NCBI GenBank assembly: GCA_030608825.1
Contig: JAUWDL010000074.1
Location: 1-6,763 of the forward strand
Direction of reading: 5' to 3'
From: Gemmatimonadales bacterium
GTDB lineage: Bacteria; Gemmatimonadota; Gemmatimonadetes; Palauibacterales; Palauibacteraceae
Length of the DNA: 6,763 bases
In this document: in pieces, positions 1-6,763 of the stretch
How the letters are laid out: each line of letters starts with the position of its first letter
Numbering within the stretch: the stretch's first letter is position 1
Program-made: the position numbers and the translations under genes
Notes under the pieces: generated by a model
What the model saw: the letters and a program-made list of their open reading frames with translations, nothing else
The model's database searches: none
Told to the model about the DNA's origin: nothing

Positions 1-2589
1 GATGCCGCACTCGAATCCCTCGCGCACCTCGCGGACGTCGTCCTTGAAGCGCTTCAAGCTGTCGATCTTGCCACTGTAGATGCGCAGCTGGTCCCGCACG
101 AGGTGAACCCGGAGGTTGCGTTGGATCACCCCGTCGGCCACGTAGCAGCCCGCCACCGTACCCACCTTGGGAACTCGGAAGAGCTTTCTGACCTCGGCGG
201 ACCCGACGATGACCTCCCGCTCCTCCGGCTTGAGGAGCCCCTCGAGCGCGAGACGCATGTCTTCGACGGCCTCATAGATCACATCGTAGCTGCGTATCTC
301 GATGCCTTCGCGCTGGGCGAGATCGCGGGCCCCCGCGTCCGGCCGCACATGGAAGCCGATGATCGCCGCCGAGCTGGTCGAAGCGAGCAACACGTCGGAC
401 TCGTTGACCGCCCCGACGCCACGGTGAATGACCTCCACCATGACCTCTCCCGTGCTCAGCCGCTCCACGGAGTCGGAGAGAGCCTGCACCGAACCGTCGG
501 TGTCCGCCTTGATGACGAGGTTGAGGATCGCTTCCTCGCCGGCCTGGACGGTGTCGAAGACATCCGTGAGCCGCGTGCCCTTCTGCCGCCGGCGCATGTC
601 CTTCTCGCGCTCGAGCTGCCGGCGACGCCCGGAGATCTCCTTGGTCCGCTCGGCTTCTGCCACCATGAGGGAGTCCCCGGCCTGAGGCACCCCCTCCAAT
701 CCGAGCACGCGCACCGGCATGGAAGGCTCGGCTTCCTCAACGCTCTTGTCACGCTCATCGAGAAGCGCGCGCACGCGACCGCCGAAGAGGCCGCAGATGA
801 AGTTGTCCCCGATCCTCAAGGTGCCGCTCTGCACAAGCACGGTAGCGACAGGCCCCATGCCGCGATCCAGCTGGGCCTCGACGACGGTGCCCGCTGCCGG
901 CCGGTTCGGATTGGCCTTGAGCTCGAGCAGCTCCGCCTGAAGCAGGACCTTCTCCAGCAGCTCGTCAACACCCTCTCCCGTCTTGGCCGATACCGCCGCG
1001 GACAGCACGTCGCCACCGAACTCCTCGAGCACCACATCGTGGCTGAGCAGGTCCTGCTGCACCTTCGGCACGTCCGCTGCCGGCAGATCCACCTTGTTGA
1101 TCGCCACGACGATCGGCACGCCGGCGTTCTTGGCGTGGCTGATCGCCTCGATCGTCTGAGGCATGACCGCATCGTCGGCGGCGACGACCAACACGACGAT
1201 GTCGGTGATCTCCGCACCGCGGGCGCGCATGGCGGTGAAGGCTTCGTGTCCCGGTGTGTCGAGGAAAGTGACCGACTTCCCCCCATCGAGCTCGAGGTGG
1301 TAGGCGCCGATGTGCTGCGTGATTCCGCCGGCCTCGCCCGCGATGACGTTGGTCTGGCGGAGGTGGTCGAGCAACGACGTCTTCCCGTGATCCACGTGGC
1401 CCATCACGGTCACGACGGGCGCGCGCGGAAGAAGGTCCTCCTCCGTATCGACCGTCTCCGTCAGGTCCTGGAGGTCGGCCTCGTACGCCTGCTCGCGAAC
1501 CGCCTCGAATCCGAACTCCTCGCAGATCAACTCGATCTGGTCGAAATCGAGACGCTGGTTGATCGTCACCATGAGGCCGAGGTTCTTGAACGCCGACGTG
1601 ATGATCTGTTGAGGCGGCACCTCGATCAGGTTGGCGAACTCGGAGACCGTCAGAAACTCGTTGACGCGTACGCGGGTCTTCTCGGCCTCGGCCTCGATCG
1701 CCTGCCGCTCGAGCTCTGCCTCTTGCTCGGCGGACGGCGCTTCACGCTTACGCTTCCGGCCTCCGGTTCCGCCCTCGATGGCGGCCAGAGTGCGCTTGAC
1801 GTTCTCCTGCACCGCATCCTGGTCGACCCGGCGCTGGCGGCGACGCTGCTCGGGGCGTGGCTTGCGCCGGCCGTCGGCCGTGTATCCCTCCGCCTTGATG
1901 CGTACCGTTCCGCCCGGCGCGGCAGACGCTGTCGGTGCGGCAGACGCCGTCGGTGTGGCAGACGCTGTCGGCGTCGACGGCATGCCGCGACGGACGGGCT
2001 TGGGCTTGCGCTTCCGCCGCTTCGGCGCCCCCGCCTCCGGCTCTGCGGCTTCCGAGACGTCCACCTCCTGAGTCGCTTCGGCGGTCGGCTCCAGGATCTC
2101 CTCGGCAACCGCTTCCGCGACCTCCACCTCCTGCGGCTCCGCGAGCTCTACCTCGGCCGCCGGCTCCGCGTCGATCTCCAACCGCACGTCGGGCTGCTCT
2201 CCCTCCGCCTCAGGCGCGATCTCGAGCTCAAGCTCGGCCTCTTCGAGCACCTCGGCCTCGGCGACCGGCGCTTCCATCGACTCCGCGGGGAGCTCGCCCT
2301 CGATCGCCTCTTCCGCCGGAGCCACATCCTCGAGTAGGAGCTCGATCGGCTCGGGCTTCACCCGACGGCGGCGTCGACGTTGAGGGGAGGCTTCCGAGCG
2401 CGAGGCGGGAGCGGCGGAGCCTGTGCGTCTCTCTCGCTCGAGCCTCGCGTGCAGGCGAGCGATCTGCCCTTCATCCACGACCGACATGTGGCTGCGCACC
2501 GGCACTTCCATCTCGCGCAGGATGCCAATCAGCTGAGAGGACTCTACGCCCAGCTCCTCAGCGACCTCGTAAACGCGGAACGTCGACAA
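1..2589 (-). CDS. infB: Translation initiation factor IF2, 3' end outside window
   Basis: Translation initiation GTPase that places initiator fMet-tRNA on the 30S subunit and promotes subunit joining; cytoplasmic. Numbering from the TTG at 2589: IF2_N domain at about 3-50 ([10 protein letters not shown]); an acidic, Glu/Ala-rich linker at about 75-190; a basic patch ([14 protein letters not shown]); a PTASA repeat at 207-224; a second IF2_N domain at about 307-357 ([12 protein letters not shown]). The GTPase domain follows, with G1 GHVDHGKT 397-404, G2 [11 protein letters not shown]3 DTPGH 444-448 and G4 NKVD 498-501, then the beta-barrel and C-terminal initiator-tRNA-binding domains. The window cuts it at EGFECGI after 863 codons; the family usually continues about 25-30 residues more. 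Start: GGAGG at 2597-2601 lies 7 bases before this TTG but only 1 base before the in-frame GTG at 2595 (which would overlap the ylxQ stop as GTGA), and MSTFRVYEV matches family N-termini. The GTG remains possible. Identity is certain. Confidence 0.97.
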   Translation of the reverse strand, partial: MSTFRVYEVAEELGVESSQLIGILREMEVPVRSHMSVVDEGQIARLHARLERERRTGSAAPASRSEASPQRRRRRRVKPEPIELLLEDVAPAEEAIEGELPAESMEAPVAEAEVLEEAELELEIAPEAEGEQPDVRLEIDAEPAAEVELAEPQEVEVAEAVAEEILEPTAEATQEVDVSEAAEPEAGAPKRRKRKPKPVRRGMPSTPTASATPTASAAPTASAAPGGTVRIKAEGYTADGRRKPRPEQRRRQRRVDQDAVQENVKRTLAAIEGGTGGRKRKREAPSAEQEAELERQAIEAEAEKTRVRVNEFLTVSEFANLIEVPPQQIITSAFKNLGLMVTINQRLDFDQIELICEEFGFEAVREQAYEADLQDLTETVDTEEDLLPRAPVVTVMGHVDHGKTSLLDHLRQTNVIAGEAGGITQHIGAYHLELDGGKSVTFLDTPGHEAFTAMRARGAEITDIVVLVVAADDAVMPQTIEAISHAKNAGVPIVVAINKVDLPAADVPKVQQDLLSHDVVLEEFGGDVLSAAVSAKTGEGVDELLEKVLLQAELLELKANPNRPAAGTVVEAQLDRGMGPVATVLVQSGTLRIGDNFICGLFGGRVRALLDERDKSVEEAEPSMPVRVLGLEGVPQAGDSLMVAEAERTKEISGRRRQLEREKDMRRRQKGTRLTDVFDTVQAGEEAILNLVIKADTDGSVQALSDSVERLSTGEVMVEVIHRGVGAVNESDVLLASTSSAAIIGFHVRPDAGARDLAQREGIEIRSYDVIYEAVEDMRLALEGLLKPEEREVIVGSAEVRKLFRVPKVGTVAGCYVADGVIQRNLRVHLVRDQLRIYSGKIDSLKRFKDDVREVREGFECGI
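1918..1971 (-). repeat. Three tandem 18-base units in the IF2 linker
   Basis: Three consecutive, in-frame 18-base units encode [12 protein letters not shown] and PTASAA. The copies differ at only a few positions: ACA/ACG at the second codon and ACA/GCA/GCG at the sixth. They lie just after the basic patch in the unstructured linker between the two IF2_N domains. The array is a coding microsatellite that probably varies in copy number between strains; that variability is inferred. Confidence 0.85.
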
Positions 2590-2591
2590 AC

Positions 2592-2960
2592 TCACGCCTC
2601 CAAGATTGAGACAGGGTCCAACACGGCTCCCTCACGGCCCCCCGGTTGCAGCGCCTCGAGCACCAGCCCGGCCAAACCCGGTGCCGTGATGCCGAGCGCG
2701 GCGACGGGGCCGCGGCCCACCGCCCGGCCCAAAGCGCTGCGGTCGCCACACACCACGAGCTCGGCGCCCGTGTTCAGCCGAACGCGCTCGAAGCGCTCGC
2801 GGGCGTTGTCGCTGGCGTCCCGGGCCACGAGGATCGCCGCCAGGCGGCCCTCCCGGCCAGCCTGACGCACGGCTCGGGTGCCGATCTCGACGCGTCCGGC
2901 CCTCCGCGCGACACCCACCGCCTGCAGCGCCGAAGCTTCGAGCCCGAGGCCGATCCTCAC
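2592..2960 (-). CDS. ylxQ: L7Ae/YlxQ-family RNA-binding protein
   Basis: Small 122-residue protein of the L7Ae/L30e/YlxQ fold, a family whose studied members bind kink-turn RNA. Family blocks visible: GVARRAGRVEIGTRAV (16-31), where the RAG..G pattern is the usual RNA-contact start; RDASDNARERF (47-57); and GDRSALGRAVGRG (72-84), followed by ALGITAPGLA (88-97). The length is slightly above the usual roughly 100 because of a short C-terminal tail. The GTG start at 2960 overlaps the nusA stop as GTGA, and a strong GGAGGAG (2969-2975) lies 8 bases upstream, so the start is well supported and translation is probably coupled to nusA. It lies between nusA and infB, exactly where ylxQ sits in Bacillus-type operons. 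It is not YlxR, whose RxCV(G)C-type signature is absent. Its RNA target in this organism is unknown. Confidence 0.85.
   Translation of the reverse strand: MRIGLGLEASALQAVGVARRAGRVEIGTRAVRQAGREGRLAAILVARDASDNARERFERVRLNTGAELVVCGDRSALGRAVGRGPVAALGITAPGLAGLVLEALQPGGREGAVLDPVSILEA
2597..2601 (-). promoter_or_regulatory. Ribosome binding site that decides the infB start
   Basis: GGAGG on the minus strand inside the last codons of ylxQ. It is 7 bases from TTG (2589-2587) and 1 base from GTG (2595-2593). Normal Shine-Dalgarno spacing favours the TTG. Confidence 0.6.
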
Positions 2961-4468
2961 GAACTGCGCTCCTCCGCCACGAGCTCCTCTTCAGCCGAGT
3001 CCTCCTCGACCGAGTCCTCCTCGGCCGGCTCCAGCTCGATCTCGGGCTCCGGCTCGATCTCGGCTTCGGCCTCGGGCGCTTCCGCCCCATCCTCGAGCGA
3101 GCCATCGGCTTGCCCCTCGAGCTCCTCGGCCTCGGCCTCGGCAGCATCTTCGGGCTCGGCAGCCGCCTCCTGAGCCTCGCTCTCCTCGACGACCGTGAGC
3201 TCGTCGATGAGCCCCATGAGGGAGTCCGCCTCTTCCTCACCGATGCCCGGCACCTGGAGGAAATCCTGCCTGTCCTTGTCCAGCACATCGAAGAACGAGC
3301 TGATCCCGGTCGCCTCCAGAGCGGCGAGCGTGGCGGGACTGATCCCATCCAGCTCGGAGAGGGGGAAATCCGCCACCTCGTATTCGTCGTCGGCGCCGAA
3401 CAGGACCGACTCCGCACCTCGGTCCATCCAATCGCGGCTGGAGTAAAGATCGAGCTGCCAGCCGATCAGCTGCGAGGCGAGGCGGACGTTCTGGCCGCTG
3501 CGTCCGATCGCGAGCGAGAGCTGGTCATCGTCCACGATCGCCGTGATCACCCTGCGCGACGCGTCCGAGATCACCTTTGCGACGCGAGCCGGCGCCAGGG
3601 CACGCCGAGCGAAGATCTCCGGGTCGGGGTGCCAAGGCACGATGTCGATCCGCTCTCCGCCCAGCTCGGAGACGACCGCCTGGACCCGAGAGCCCTTGAC
3701 GCCGACGCAGGCACCGACCGGGTCCACGGACTCGTCTCGAGAAGAGACCGCGACCTTGGTGCGGCCGCCCGCCTCACGGACGATCTCCTTGATGTCGATC
3801 AGCCCCTGGTAGATCTCGGGTACCTCGAGCGCGAACAGCGCGGCGACGAAGAGCGGGTCCGCGCGAGAGAGGATCAGCCGTGGGCCTCGCGGCGTCTCCT
3901 CCAGCTTCTTGAGCACGGCGCGAATCGACTCGCCCTGACGGAAGCGCTCGCGTGGGTTCTGCTCCCTCCACGGGATGATCGCCTCGGCCTCGCGCGCCCG
4001 GTTGAGAAGGACGACCAGCGTGCCACGCTGGATCGACTGGACCTCGCCGGAGACCAACTCGCCGACCCGGTCGTTGAACTCCTCGCGAATCTTGTCTCGC
4101 TCACCCTCACGAACTCTCTGGATGATGCGCTGCTTGGCAGCCATCACCGCCCCACGACCGAAATCCCGGAAGTCCACCGGGATCTCCATCAGATCACCGA
4201 CCTGGAAGTCGGGATCGTCCCATCGTGCCTCCTCGAGCAGGATCTCGCGCGCGGGATCCTCGACGACCTCGACGACCTCTTTCAGGACGACGATCCTTAT
4301 GTCGCCATCGGACTGCACCTCGATCTCTGCATCGACCGGCCCATCGAAGCGTCGGGCGAGCGCGGCATGGATTCCGTCACGGATGAGATCGTGCAACTCC
4401 TCCTCTGACAACGACTTGTTCGCCGTCATCACGCGGAATGCCTCTACGATAGGTATCTGTTCGCTCAT
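2957..4468 (-). CDS. nusA: Transcription termination/antitermination factor NusA
   Basis: RNA polymerase-associated elongation factor that promotes pausing and intrinsic termination and takes part in antitermination. The 503 residues show the family order: N-terminal polymerase-binding domain at about 1-130 (DFGRGAVMAAKQRIIQ at 102-117); S1 domain at about 134-202 (DRVGELVSGEVQSIQRGTL); KH1 with DPVGACVGVKGSRV (GxxG 256-259); KH2 with LSLAIGRSGQNVRLA (GxxG 322-325); a helix-hairpin-helix-like region at about 370-425 (LDGISPATLAAL, LQVPGIGEEEA); and an acidic Glu/Ala tail at about 426-503. The two AR repeats of E. coli NusA are not evident; one HhH-like segment plus the tail replaces them. The ATG has a closely placed GGAG, and the N-terminus matches the family. 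It follows rimP after a 28-base gap and its TGA overlaps the ylxQ GTG by four bases. Confidence 0.97.
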   Translation of the reverse strand: MSEQIPIVEAFRVMTANKSLSEEELHDLIRDGIHAALARRFDGPVDAEIEVQSDGDIRIVVLKEVVEVVEDPAREILLEEARWDDPDFQVGDLMEIPVDFRDFGRGAVMAAKQRIIQRVREGERDKIREEFNDRVGELVSGEVQSIQRGTLVVLLNRAREAEAIIPWREQNPRERFRQGESIRAVLKKLEETPRGPRLILSRADPLFVAALFALEVPEIYQGLIDIKEIVREAGGRTKVAVSSRDESVDPVGACVGVKGSRVQAVVSELGGERIDIVPWHPDPEIFARRALAPARVAKVISDASRRVITAIVDDDQLSLAIGRSGQNVRLASQLIGWQLDLYSSRDWMDRGAESVLFGADDEYEVADFPLSELDGISPATLAALEATGISSFFDVLDKDRQDFLQVPGIGEEEADSLMGLIDELTVVEESEAQEAAAEPEDAAEAEAEELEGQADGSLEDGAEAPEAEAEIEPEPEIELEPAEEDSVEEDSAEEELVAEERSS

Positions 4469-4496
4469 ATCTCCGATCCGATTCCGTCGCTCCCCA

Positions 4497-4988
4497 TCAG
4501 CCTCTTAGATCCGCTTCCCAATCGTAGACCAGGTTCGCGCGCGCGATCGCGGTCACGGGCACCCGGAGGCGCTCGCCCTCGACGTCTACTTCGACCGCAT
4601 CCTCCGAACCCTCGACCAACCCGACAAGGAGCCCCTCGACCCTTTTCTGCCGACCTACCAGCGGCGCGAAGCCCTGGATCAGCACCTGCTGGCCGGCGAA
4701 CCTCGCGTAGTCGGCCGGCTTGACGAGGGGTCGCTCCACTCCCGGCGACGAGACCTCGACGATGCTCCGCTCCGGCAGCTCGGCCCGCTCATCCAGGTAG
4801 CGCTCCAGCGTCCGGCTCACACGAGCACAGTCGTCGACCGTCACGCCCGTCTTCTCCGGCGGATCGCCGACACGATCGATTCGCACCCTCAGCAGAGGTC
4901 GTCGACTCCCACCCGCGCGCTCGAAAGTCACGAGCTCGAACCCGAGATCCGACAAGAGTCCCGAGATCTCCTGCTCCAGACTGCCCAT
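4497..4988 (-). CDS. rimP: Ribosome maturation factor RimP
   Basis: Cytoplasmic factor needed for late assembly of the 30S subunit. The 163-residue product has a normal length for the family. The N-terminal domain opens with MGSLEQEISGLLSDLGFELV, then RPLLRVRIDR, and carries the hallmark EVSSPGVERPL. The SH3-like C-terminal domain includes VPVTAIARANLVYDWE near the end. The frame stays open upstream to a TTG at 5033, but that adds MLEVWAGRAGSPGRR with no family resemblance and begins at the U tract of the upstream terminator, so ATG 4988 is chosen. Its Shine-Dalgarno is weak (GGAA, 5 bases away) and partly inside a hairpin. First gene of the rimP-nusA-ylxQ-infB cluster. Confidence 0.93.
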   Translation of the reverse strand: MGSLEQEISGLLSDLGFELVTFERAGGSRRPLLRVRIDRVGDPPEKTGVTVDDCARVSRTLERYLDERAELPERSIVEVSSPGVERPLVKPADYARFAGQQVLIQGFAPLVGRQKRVEGLLVGLVEGSEDAVEVDVEGERLRVPVTAIARANLVYDWEADLRG

Positions 4989-5028
4989 TCGTCTTCCGGG
5001 CGACCCTGCCCGGCCGGCCCATACCTCC
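4989..5028 (-). promoter_or_regulatory. rimP ribosome binding region with hairpin and distant GGAGG
   Basis: On the minus strand a perfect GGAGG (5024-5028) lies 35 bases before the rimP ATG, too far for ordinary use. Between them, CCGGGC and GCCCGG (4996-5013) form a 6-bp hairpin with a 6-base loop AGGGTC. Its 3' arm takes in the GG of the weak GGAAG Shine-Dalgarno next to the ATG. The sequence is seen directly; an effect on rimP translation is inference. Confidence 0.4.
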
Positions 5029-5031
5029 AAC

Positions 5032-5063
5032 AAAAAAGTGGGGTCTGCACTGCTTCCCCACTT
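5032..5063 (-). terminator. Intrinsic terminator-like hairpin before rimP
   Basis: Reading the minus strand, AAGTGGGG (5063-5056) pairs perfectly with CCCCACTT (5043-5036) around a 12-base loop. The transcript runs into six U residues (5037-5032), two of which close the stem. This is the classic form of a rho-independent terminator and works only in the direction of these genes, because the plus strand lacks a T run after the stem. It lies between pgeF and rimP, so it can end the murA-pgeF transcript and attenuate the rimP operon. From memory, similar GUGGG/CCCAC-U hairpins precede rimP in many bacteria, and in Bacillus subtilis nusA is reported to be autoregulated by NusA-dependent termination in the operon leader. 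Confidence 0.75.
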
Positions 5064-5067
5064 CGAA

Positions 5068-5108
5068 CACGGTCTGAAGACCGCGAGCCGACCGGCAGAA
5101 CGCCAGCC
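5068..5108 (-). promoter_or_regulatory. Two tandem hairpins in the rimP leader
   Basis: Just upstream of the terminator, CGCGGTC-TTCA-GACCGTG (5068-5085) forms a 7-bp stem with one G-U pair and a tetraloop. GGCTGGC-GTTCT-GCCGGTC (5090-5108) forms a 7-bp stem with two G-U pairs and a 5-base loop. Together with the terminator they give a compact three-hairpin leader. No rRNA-type boxA was seen. The stems were paired by eye only; I did not find a convincing alternative antiterminator pairing. Confidence 0.4.
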
Positions 5109-5124
5109 TTTCCTGTCCGCGCAA

Positions 5125-5153
5125 AAACTAGGGCGCAGGCGCTACTACGGCAA
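5125..5153 (-). promoter_or_regulatory. Weak candidate sigma-70-type promoter for rimP operon
   Basis: TTGCCG (5153-5148), 17 bases, then TAGTTT (5130-5125) on the minus strand overlap the end of pgeF. The -35 box matches four of six consensus bases and the -10 box three of six, including the leading TA and final T. Initiation would fall near 5118, giving a leader of about 130 bases that contains all the hairpins. The spacing is ideal but the boxes are weak, and such matches arise by chance. Confidence 0.3.
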
Positions 5154-5972
5154 CCTGATCTGGCCGCCTGCCGGACCCCCGGGGGACCCATCAACCGGGT
5201 CCCGCCAACCCAAGAAGGCCGCCATGCGACCCGCTGCGCCCTGACTACCCCTGTGGGAATGGAATCGGTCCCGATCGCAGCTCGTACACCATGTCGATCG
5301 GGACATCTGGCCGCCCGGAACGTCGAGCGCCAGGGCCTGATCGAGAAGCTCGTCGCGCAGATCCAGCCGGCCCGCCTCTCCCGTCGCGTCTCCGAACGAC
5401 GCCAGCACCTCGCGACCGACCTCGTAGCATCGGCCGCAGATCGCCGGCCCGAGGTGGATGTGCAGATCCTGCGGCCGGCATCCGTACTCGGTCCCCAGCG
5501 CTTCCACGCCGCGACGGAGGATGCCGGCGGAAGCACCTCTCCAGCCGGCATGCAGGAGGGCCATGGCACTTCGCTTCGGGTCCAGGATGAAGACCGGGAC
5601 GCAATCTGCCACGGTGACGATGAGCAGCGCTCCCACGCGACACGCGAGGAGGCCATCGGCCTCGCCCGGCGACATGAAGCCCTCTGCAACGTCATCCGCG
5701 CGTCGCACCTCGACTCCGTGTACCTGGCGCGCCCAGGCGGCGGCCGGAAACCCCAATTGCGAGGAGAGGCCCTCGACCCGCTGGAGGAAGGTCCACGCGG
5801 AGTTGCCGGAAGCTCCGAAATCGGCGTCTTCCCGCGCTTCGGTGACGCCGCAGATCACGCCCGGAAAGGCGGCCTCCCAACTCCGCAGCCGGTATTGCGG
5901 GAAGGGCTCTTCAGGGTGCCGCCGCTCGCTCTCCTCCGCGAGAGCCGCCGATGCGGCGCGAACCGTCGTCAT
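5145..5972 (-). CDS. pgeF: PgeF/YfiH-type purine nucleoside phosphorylase, laccase-domain family
   Basis: Metal-dependent enzyme of the family once called multicopper polyphenol oxidoreductase (DUF152). Characterised members phosphorolyse purine nucleosides, and E. coli YfiH/PgeF helps keep L-Ser out of the peptidoglycan peptide. The 275 residues carry the expected zinc-site triad: H85 in ARQVHGVE, C124 in VADCVPVF, H141 in LLHAGWRG. Also visible are [13 protein letters not shown] (174-186) and a C-terminal block [17 protein letters not shown] (232-253). About 20 Gly/Pro-rich residues extend beyond the usual end. The ATG overlaps the murA TGA (ATGA) without a clear Shine-Dalgarno, which suggests translational coupling; two TAG stops in a row end it. 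Pairing with murA fits a peptidoglycan role. The exact substrate cannot be told from sequence. Confidence 0.9.
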   Translation of the reverse strand: MTTVRAASAALAEESERRHPEEPFPQYRLRSWEAAFPGVICGVTEAREDADFGASGNSAWTFLQRVEGLSSQLGFPAAAWARQVHGVEVRRADDVAEGFMSPGEADGLLACRVGALLIVTVADCVPVFILDPKRSAMALLHAGWRGASAGILRRGVEALGTEYGCRPQDLHIHLGPAICGRCYEVGREVLASFGDATGEAGRLDLRDELLDQALALDVPGGQMSRSTWCTSCDRDRFHSHRGSQGAAGRMAAFLGWRDPVDGSPGGPAGGQIRLP

Positions 5973-6763
5973 GCCGGCACGCGCTCGATCGAGGCCCCGA
6001 GTGCGCGAAGCCTCTCATCGACTCTCTCATAGCCACGTTCGATCTGCTCGATGTTGTGGATCTCGCTCTCCCCCTCCGCCGCGAGCGCGGCGATCACCAG
6101 GGCCATCCCGGCCCGGATGTCCGGGCTTTGCAGGCGGGCGCCGCGGAGGCGAGACGGCCCGACAACCACGGCGCGATGCGGGTCGCAGAGCACGATCCGG
6201 CCACCCATGGAGATGAGCTTGTCGACGAAGAACATGCGCGACTCGAACATCTTCTCGTGCACGAGCACGGTCCCCCTGCACTGCGTCGCGACGACGATGG
6301 CGATGCTGATCAGATCGGCAGGGAAGGCCGGCCACGGCCCATCGTCGATCTTGGGAATCTGCTCTCCGAAGTCGGCCTCTACCTCCATCTGCTGATCGGC
6401 CGGGACGTGAATCCCGCCGTCCACTTCCTCCCAGTCCAGTCCGAGCCGGGCGAACCCGAGACGGAGGGTGTCCTGGACCTCCGGGCAGACATCCGCGATC
6501 GTCACCGCCGAGCCGGTTGCTGCCGCGAGGCCGATCACGCTGCCGACCTCGACGTGGTCGGGGCCTATTCGGTGGTTGCCACCCGTGAGCCGGTCCACGC
6601 CCTCGATCTCCAGGATGTGGCTACCGATGCCCTCGATCCTCGCTCCCAGACCGTTCAGGAACCGACACAAATCCTGTACGTGGGGCTCGGCTGCGGCGTT
6701 GCGGATCCGGGTCGCTCCCTTCGCCGTCACCGCGGCGAGGACCGCGTTCTCCGTGCCGGTCAC
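5969..6763 (-). CDS. murA: UDP-N-acetylglucosamine 1-carboxyvinyltransferase, 5' part outside window
   Basis: First committed step of peptidoglycan synthesis: transfer of enolpyruvate from PEP to UDP-GlcNAc in the cytoplasm. The window holds the last 264 residues, starting at [11 protein letters not shown], which corresponds to TGTENIMMAA near residue 160 of E. coli MurA; roughly the first 160 residues, with the fosfomycin-target Cys loop, lie outside. Visible equivalents of E. coli catalytic residues (fragment numbering): D150 in PAFPAD (D305), R176 in ESRMFFV (R331), R217 in DIRAG (R371) and R246 in GYERVDERL (R397). The [12 protein letters not shown] segment differs from the E. coli PHPAFPTD form and recalls MurA of FCB-group bacteria. 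The reading frame is intact to the window edge, so the GTG at 6763 is not the true start. The stop overlaps pgeF by four bases. Confidence 0.94.
   Translation of the reverse strand: MTGTENAVLAAVTAKGATRIRNAAAEPHVQDLCRFLNGLGARIEGIGSHILEIEGVDRLTGGNHRIGPDHVEVGSVIGLAAATGSAVTIADVCPEVQDTLRLGFARLGLDWEEVDGGIHVPADQQMEVEADFGEQIPKIDDGPWPAFPADLISIAIVVATQCRGTVLVHEKMFESRMFFVDKLISMGGRIVLCDPHRAVVVGPSRLRGARLQSPDIRAGMALVIAALAAEGESEIHNIEQIERGYERVDERLRALGASIERVPA

Noticed and set aside
103..2337. 744-codon plus-strand open frame opposite infB
   Set aside because: It is antisense to an unmistakable IF2 gene, its protein is Arg/Leu/His-rich with no recognisable domain, and long antisense frames are expected opposite GC-rich coding sequence.
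2592..2960. YlxR (DUF448) identity for the small gene after nusA
   Set aside because: The DUF448 signature with its paired Cys/Arg N-terminus is absent; the ARRAG, RDASDN and LGRAVGRG blocks fit the L7Ae/YlxQ fold.
3110..4408. 432-codon plus-strand open frame opposite nusA
   Set aside because: Same reason: it mirrors NusA codons, is rich in Asp/Leu/Arg and has no family signature.
4789..5022. Minus-strand frame starting at the ATG just after GGAGG, overlapping rimP out of frame
   Set aside because: GGAGG is only 1 base from this ATG, the product (MGRPGRVARKTNG...) is Arg/Gly-rich without motifs, and most of it lies within rimP.
4497..5033. Longer RimP from the TTG at 5033
   Set aside because: That start sits at the end of the terminator U tract, has no Shine-Dalgarno, and the added residues do not resemble RimP.
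5183..5203. Perfect 7-bp inverted repeat GGGACCC/GGGTCCC with a 7-base spacer near the 3' end of pgeF
   Set aside because: No T run follows on either strand and it lies inside the coding sequence, so it is not a convincing terminator; likely chance in GC-rich DNA.
5253..6032. 259-codon plus-strand open frame opposite pgeF and the murA end
   Set aside because: It runs antisense across two well-supported genes and the product is low-complexity with no recognisable motif.

Overview
The window is a stretch of core chromosome from a GC-rich bacterium (about two thirds G+C by eye, not counted). Every gene I can support lies on the minus strand and is transcribed from high to low coordinates. In transcription order they are: murA (3' part only), pgeF, a 156-base intergenic region, rimP, nusA, a ylxQ-type L7Ae gene, and infB (start to just short of its end). 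No mobile element, CRISPR array, tRNA or rRNA gene is visible, and base usage looks uniform throughout.

Upstream block (5145-6763): the C-terminal half or more of MurA (peptidoglycan precursor synthesis) overlaps by four bases (ATGA) the gene for a PgeF/YfiH-type purine nucleoside phosphorylase, a family that also proofreads misbuilt peptidoglycan precursors. The pair makes sense together. The intergenic region (4989-5144) then holds a weak candidate promoter, two small hairpins, a hairpin followed by six U residues that looks like an intrinsic terminator, and another hairpin over the rimP ribosome binding site. This resembles a transcript leader with attenuation rather than a simple spacer.

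Downstream block (1-4988): rimP (30S maturation), nusA (transcription elongation and termination factor), a small L7Ae-fold RNA-binding protein, and infB (translation initiation factor IF2). This is the widely conserved rimP-nusA-infB cluster. The ylxR gene that sits between nusA and ylxQ in Bacillus is absent, and the nusA-ylxQ junction is a GTGA overlap. NusA may control its own operon through the terminator-like leader; that is inference.

Taxonomy, by recollection of protein features only: NusA has the 'DFGR' N-terminal block and a long acidic C-terminal tail, IF2 has a '[12 protein letters not shown]' block in its second N-terminal domain, and MurA has a '[12 protein letters not shown]' active-site segment. 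All of these remind me of the FCB group, with Gemmatimonadota or a neighbouring lineage as best guess. This is not proven. I see no undescribed system here; the rimP leader is the most interesting part.
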